Below are positions 7,162 through 10,262 of a DNA stretch of 10,262 nucleotides, in pieces. The notes beneath the pieces were generated by a model. That model saw nothing but the letters and a program-made list of their open reading frames with translations, was not told the DNA's origin and did no database searches. Location of the stretch: assembly GCA_002428415.1 (NCBI GenBank), contig DIWI01000038.1:164-10425 (forward strand), given 5' to 3'. Every line of letters begins with the position of its first letter. Position 1 is the first letter of the stretch. The position numbers and the translations under genes were made by a program. This DNA comes from Clostridiaceae bacterium UBA6110 (GTDB lineage Bacteria > Bacillota > Clostridia > Clostridiales > Clostridiaceae).

Positions 7162-8016
7162 ATGCAGAACAGCGATATTTTCACCACTATCCACACCACG
7201 TACAACTCCTTCACGAATACGGAGAAGAAGGTTGCAGATCAGGTCCTTAAGAACAGGACCCAGATCATATACATGTCCATAACCGACCTGGCGGACAGGT
7301 GCGGAGTAGGTGAATCAAGCATTTTCAGGTTCTGCAAGACTCTGGGCTTCAAAGGCTACCAGGAATTCAAGATAGCCATGGCCCACAGTCTGAATTCAGA
7401 GGAAGAGACTCCTCAGATAGACAAGGAGATACTCAGGAACGACAGTCTCGAAGAGCTGACTGCAAAGGTGAAGAACACCAACATCAGCGCTCTGGACGAG
7501 ACACACAGCCTGATAGACTACTCGAATCTTGACAAGGCTGTGAGTCTGCTTGTAGCTGCTGACAGGATCAGGTTCTTTGGAGTAGGTGCATCCCTTATCA
7601 CAGCCATGGAAGGCTACAACAAGTTTCTGAGGATCACGAGCAAATCAGAATTTACAGTTGACCAGCATCTGCAGGCAATGACTGCATCCCTCATGACTGA
7701 CAGGGATGTAGCCGTCATAATATCATATTCTGGATCCACCAAGGATACCATAGAGGTAGCACGGGCCGTCAAAGAGGCTGGTGCAAGGACAATCTGCATA
7801 ACAAGGTTCGTGAAATCACCGCTTACAGCATATTCTGATATCACGCTTCTTTGCGGAGCTAATGAAGGTCCCCTTCAGGGAGGCTCGCTGTCTGCGAAGA
7901 TCGCGCAGCTGTACCTTCTGGATGTGCTGTATTTCGAGTATTTCAAGCGAACCTTCGATATATCCGTGGCAAACAAGGAGAAGACGGCAAAGGCTGTCGT
8001 CGAGAAACTGCTTTAG
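7162..8016 (+). CDS. RpiR/MurR family transcriptional regulator, probable NanR-type
   Basis: A 284-residue regulator. An N-terminal RpiR helix-turn-helix domain spans about 1-77, with the recognition region near 40-68 (MSITDLADRCGVGESSIFRF). A SIS phosphosugar-binding domain follows at about 125-262, including FFGVGAS (138-144) and SYSGST (188-193), the usual sugar-phosphate loop. RpiR-type NanR proteins in Vibrio vulnificus and Clostridium perfringens control nan genes, the Vibrio one responding to ManNAc-6-P; a similar ligand is inferred here. It lies within the operon, 13 bases after the kinase and 10 before nagB, so it is probably made along with the enzymes it controls. Its operator should lie upstream of the operon, outside this window. 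Activator or repressor mode cannot be read from sequence. Confidence 0.92.
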   Translation: MQNSDIFTTIHTTYNSFTNTEKKVADQVLKNRTQIIYMSITDLADRCGVGESSIFRFCKTLGFKGYQEFKIAMAHSLNSEEETPQIDKEILRNDSLEELTAKVKNTNISALDETHSLIDYSNLDKAVSLLVAADRIRFFGVGASLITAMEGYNKFLRITSKSEFTVDQHLQAMTASLMTDRDVAVIISYSGSTKDTIEVARAVKEAGARTICITRFVKSPLTAYSDITLLCGANEGPLQGGSLSAKIAQLYLLDVLYFEYFKRTFDISVANKEKTAKAVVEKLL

Positions 8017-8020
8017 GAGG
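8014..8020 (+). promoter_or_regulatory. Ribosome binding site deciding the nagB start
   Basis: TAGGAGG combines the regulator's stop codon with a strong Shine-Dalgarno core, 6 bases before the ATG at 8027. It rules against the longer reading frame beginning at 7862. Confidence 0.8.
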
Positions 8021-8026
8021 AATAAT

Positions 8027-8737
8027 ATGAAGATAATAAAGGCTAAAGACTATAAGGACATGAGCAGGAAAGCTGCCAACATAATTTCGGCGCAGGTAAT
8101 CCTGTATCCGAACAGCGTACTTGGACTTGCTACCGGGTCATCACCAATCGGGACATATGAACAGCTTGTTGAATGGTTCAACAAGGGAGATGTGGATTTT
8201 TCGGGAGTCAGGACTGTAAACCTTGATGAGTACAGGGGACTGGACGGGTCCAACGAACAGAGCTACAGGCATTTCATGAATGAGCATCTCTTTGACCTTG
8301 TCAACATAGACAAGTCGAAGACCTTCGTTCCGGACGGACTAGCTGAAAATCCTGACGAGGAGTGCAAAAGGTACGATGCACTCATCGAATCTCTTGGAGG
8401 AATTGACCTACAACTCCTTGGAATAGGCCACAACGGTCACATAGGCTTCAACGAGCCAAGTGAAGCGTTTGAAAAGACCACCCATCTTGTGGACCTTAAG
8501 CCTGAGACGATAGCAGCGAACACGAAATTCTTCGGGAATGCAGCTGATGTTCCAAAGCAGGCATATACCATGGGGATCAAGAGCATTATGCAGGCAAAGA
8601 AGATAGTCCTTATCGTAAGCAGTGAGGATAAGGCTGACATCCTGAAGAAGGCCCTTTATGGACCGGTTACACCTGAGGTACCAGGCTCCATCTTACAGCT
8701 TCATCCTGACCTTACTGTAGTGACCTGCGGTATTTGA
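8027..8737 (+). CDS. nagB: Glucosamine-6-phosphate deaminase
   Basis: A 236-residue enzyme converting glucosamine-6-P to fructose-6-P and ammonia, the last step into glycolysis. Motifs: the phosphate loop ATGSSP (35-40), NLDEY (65-69) with catalytic D67, and GHNGHIGFNEP (134-144) containing H138 and E143, the counterparts of E. coli H143 and E148. N136 stands where E. coli has D141, as in the short Bacillus-type enzymes, and the roughly 30 residues of the allosteric E. coli form are absent, so a non-allosteric enzyme is expected. The frame is open back to 7862, but that would overlap the regulator by 155 bases with an unrelated arginine-rich sequence; TAGGAGG (8014-8020) sits 6 bases before the ATG at 8027. 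It is the last gene before the operon terminator. Confidence 0.96.
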   Translation: MKIIKAKDYKDMSRKAANIISAQVILYPNSVLGLATGSSPIGTYEQLVEWFNKGDVDFSGVRTVNLDEYRGLDGSNEQSYRHFMNEHLFDLVNIDKSKTFVPDGLAENPDEECKRYDALIESLGGIDLQLLGIGHNGHIGFNEPSEAFEKTTHLVDLKPETIAANTKFFGNAADVPKQAYTMGIKSIMQAKKIVLIVSSEDKADILKKALYGPVTPEVPGSILQLHPDLTVVTCGI

Positions 8738-8774
8738 AAATAGCGTATATTATAACTAATAAGTGGTATATGAG

Positions 8775-8820
8775 AATATGAGGCAGCGGGACCGTTCTGG
8801 TCCTCTGCCTCATATTTTTT
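8775..8820 (+). terminator. Intrinsic terminator closing the nan operon
   Basis: A 12-base-pair stem (8775-8786 with 8805-8816) continues, after a bulged C8787 and a possible G-U pair, into GGACC/GGTCC (8789-8793 with 8799-8803) around the loop GTTCT. A run of six T (8815-8820) follows. It lies 38 bases after nagB. It should end the long transcript that begins upstream of the window. Confidence 0.93.
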
Positions 8821-8867
8821 CGTATATCAGATGCGATTACCCAGCCATTTTCATGCTTACAAAAAGG

Positions 8868-8884
8868 TAACTTCTTTTAACTTC
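8868..8884 (+). repeat. Tandem TAACTTC direct repeat upstream of the MBL gene
   Basis: TAACTTC occurs at 8868-8874 and again at 8878-8884, separated by TTT, giving a 10-base period (one helical turn). The second copy overlaps the probable -35 region of the promoter at 8877-8903. This layout would suit a regulator binding on one DNA face, but two short copies may be chance. Confidence 0.4.
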
Positions 8885-8903
8885 GGTTATAGGGATATAT
8901 AAT
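8877..8903 (+). promoter_or_regulatory. Candidate promoter of the MBL hydrolase gene
   Basis: A perfect -10 TATAAT is at 8898-8903. The best -35 match is TTAACT at 8877-8882 (4 of 6) with a short 15-base spacer; other spacings match less well. Transcription would begin near 8910, leaving a leader of about 22 bases that holds the GGAGGT site before the ATG at 8932. The gene follows a terminator, so some promoter is needed here. Confidence 0.45.
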
Positions 8904-8931
8904 CAGGGAGAGGACAATGGAGGTATTGAAA

Positions 8932-10161
8932 ATGCTTGGAGAAGAAAGGCTTAAAAGGTTCACTGAGGAGAACTATAAAAAAACGCTAACAAAGGTGAAT
9001 GACAGGATCTATCATTTCCTTGGATTTAGCCACAGCAATGCTGTTGCTGTAATTGGGGATACATCTGTAATCCTTGTGGATACTCTTGACAGCGATGAAT
9101 GTGCCAAGGAACTGAAGACAGAGCTCCTTAAGATAACTGACAAGCCTGTGAAGACCATAATATATACACACGGCCATCCGGACCACAGGGGAGGAGCTGG
9201 GGCGTTTCGTGAGACTGCAGAGGAAATCATCGCATTCGCACCACAGAAACCGATCCTTAAGTATTATGAAAGGCTGAATGATATCCTTGGAAAAAGAGGA
9301 ACCTATCAGCATGGCTACGGATTGACTGATGAAGAGGCGATATGCCAGGGAATCGGCATACGTGAAGGCAAGGAAATCGGGAAGGGGAAGTATGACTTCC
9401 TGAATCCGACAACAGTCTACAATGAGAAGGAAGTTGAAAGGATCATCGATGGCGTCAGGCTGAAACTGGTCAGCGCTGTAGGTGAATCAGATGACCAGAT
9501 ATACATCTGGCTTGAGGACGACAGGGTGATTTGCACCGGCGACAATTACTACGGCTGCTGGCCAAACCTATATGCAATAAGAGGGACCCAGTACAGGGAC
9601 ATCGCGGCATGGATTGATTCACTGGATGAAATCTTATCCTATGATTCGGTTGCCCTTTTGCCTGGCCATACGAAACCTCTTATCGGATATGACCTCATAC
9701 AGGACCAGGTGGGGACTTTCAGAGATGCTATCGAATATGTCCTGCTTCAGACACTGGATTGTATGAACCGGGGAATGACGATGAGTGAGGCAGTGGAACA
9801 TGTGAAGCTGCCTCCCAAGTTCGCTGACAAGGACTATCTCGGTGAATATTATGGAACTGTAGAGTGGTCCGTCAGGAGCATCTATACGGGATATCTTGGC
9901 TGGTTCAATGGAAATCCTGCATTCCTTATGCCAGTAAGCGATAGGGAATTCAATAAAAGCCTGATTGAGCTGATCGGTACTGAAAAGCTTATGGCGAAAA
10001 TAAGAGAATGCATGGTAAAGGAAGAATATCAGCTGGCACTTCAGCTTCTTGAGCTAACAGAAGAGAACGGTCTGAAAAAGAAAGCTCTGCTTATGAGAGC
10101 GAAGCAGATGACTTCTGCCAATGCCAGGCATTACTTCATTGCCAGCGAAAAACAAATATAA
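8932..10161 (+). CDS. MBL-fold metallohydrolase of the alkyl sulfatase (SdsA1/BDS1) superfamily, lacking the SCP2 domain
   Basis: A 409-residue zinc hydrolase. An N-terminal metallo-beta-lactamase domain (about 20-260) has H80-x-H82-x-D84-H85 in THGHPDH, with E185, D204 (in TGDN) and H246 (in PGH) as further likely metal ligands. NLYAIRGTQYRD and the YLGWFNGNP segment (321-329) match the alkyl sulfatase core and its dimerisation domain, which runs to the end of the protein. The C-terminal SCP2-like lipid-binding domain and the signal peptide of typical secreted alkyl sulfatases are absent; SdsA1 is about 650 residues. The start at 8932 has GGAGGT (8919-8924) at 7 bases; an ATG at 8917 with GGGAG upstream is the alternative and adds five residues. 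Sulfate-ester hydrolysis is the family activity, but the substrate here is unknown. Arginine codons are mostly AGG, like the operon. Confidence 0.85.
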   Translation: MLGEERLKRFTEENYKKTLTKVNDRIYHFLGFSHSNAVAVIGDTSVILVDTLDSDECAKELKTELLKITDKPVKTIIYTHGHPDHRGGAGAFRETAEEIIAFAPQKPILKYYERLNDILGKRGTYQHGYGLTDEEAICQGIGIREGKEIGKGKYDFLNPTTVYNEKEVERIIDGVRLKLVSAVGESDDQIYIWLEDDRVICTGDNYYGCWPNLYAIRGTQYRDIAAWIDSLDEILSYDSVALLPGHTKPLIGYDLIQDQVGTFRDAIEYVLLQTLDCMNRGMTMSEAVEHVKLPPKFADKDYLGEYYGTVEWSVRSIYTGYLGWFNGNPAFLMPVSDREFNKSLIELIGTEKLMAKIRECMVKEEYQLALQLLELTEENGLKKKALLMRAKQMTSANARHYFIASEKQI

Positions 10162-10180
10162 TCGTAATGAGGCGATATTT

Positions 10181-10225
10181 GAAAACCATGAATTGTGTTA
10201 CCACATTTTCATGGTTTTCTTTTTT
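10181..10225 (+). terminator. Intrinsic terminator after the MBL gene
   Basis: A perfect 12-base-pair stem, GAAAACCATGAA (10181-10192) with TTCATGGTTTTC (10208-10219), has an inner TGTG/CACA extension around TTAC and is followed by six T (10220-10225). It starts 19 bases after the MBL stop. The 37 bases after it show nothing recognisable. Confidence 0.92.
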
Positions 10226-10262
10226 GTAGTCGAACTTCTAAAATCAATGATCTTTAAAATAT

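Noticed and set aside
7862..8026. Longer nagB starting at 7862
   Set aside because: The extra 55 residues are arginine/cysteine/serine-rich frame shadow inside the regulator gene; the ATG at 8027 follows TAGGAGG and gives the normal NagB N-terminus.
8428..8437. Asn136 in NagB where E. coli has catalytic Asp141, possible loss of function
   Set aside because: Short Bacillus-type NagB enzymes normally carry Asn here, and D67, H138 and E143 are intact.
8744..8827. Three GTATAT copies between nagB and the MBL gene as a repeat array
   Set aside because: They are short, AT-rich and unevenly spaced (8745, 8766, 8822); two are explained by the outer hairpin pairing.

Overview
The window carries most of a sialic acid (N-acetylneuraminate, Neu5Ac) catabolic operon, all on the + strand, followed by one separately transcribed metallo-beta-lactamase-fold gene. 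Strong AGGAGG-type ribosome binding sites, densely packed overlapping genes, simple stem-plus-T-tract terminators, a moderate GC content by eye and an overwhelming preference for AGG/AGA arginine and frequent ATA isoleucine codons suggest an anaerobic Bacillota (Clostridia-like) bacterium. The genus cannot be named from this sequence alone.

Layout: (1) 1-1213, the end of one and the whole of a second ATPase of a dipeptide/oligopeptide-type ABC importer; its permeases and binding protein presumably lie upstream. (2) 1206-2150, nanA, N-acetylneuraminate lyase. (3) 2140-5569, three translationally coupled accessory enzymes of uncertain substrate: a fumarate-reductase-like flavoprotein, a Gfo/Idh/MocA NAD(P)-dependent oxidoreductase and a cytoplasmic SGNH/GDSL esterase. 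(4) 5566-7148, nanE (ManNAc-6-P 2-epimerase) and a ROK kinase, probably nanK. (5) 7162-8016, an RpiR/MurR-type regulator with a sugar-phosphate-sensing SIS domain. (6) 8027-8737, nagB, glucosamine-6-phosphate deaminase. A strong intrinsic terminator at 8775-8820 closes the operon. (7) 8932-10161, an alkyl-sulfatase-like MBL hydrolase with its own candidate promoter and terminator (10181-10225).

Together the genes predict import of a sialic acid by the ABC transporter, possible removal of O-acyl groups (SGNH) and redox conversion of a modified or anhydro sialic acid (flavoprotein and Gfo/Idh enzyme), cleavage to ManNAc and pyruvate (NanA), phosphorylation (NanK), epimerisation to GlcNAc-6-P (NanE), deacetylation by a NagA not seen here, and deamination to fructose-6-P (NagB). 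The RpiR protein probably controls the operon in response to a phosphosugar intermediate. The least explained part, and the best candidate for undescribed biochemistry, is the three-enzyme block between nanA and nanE, especially the flavoprotein. No RNA genes, insertion sequences, CRISPR arrays or attachment sites were seen.
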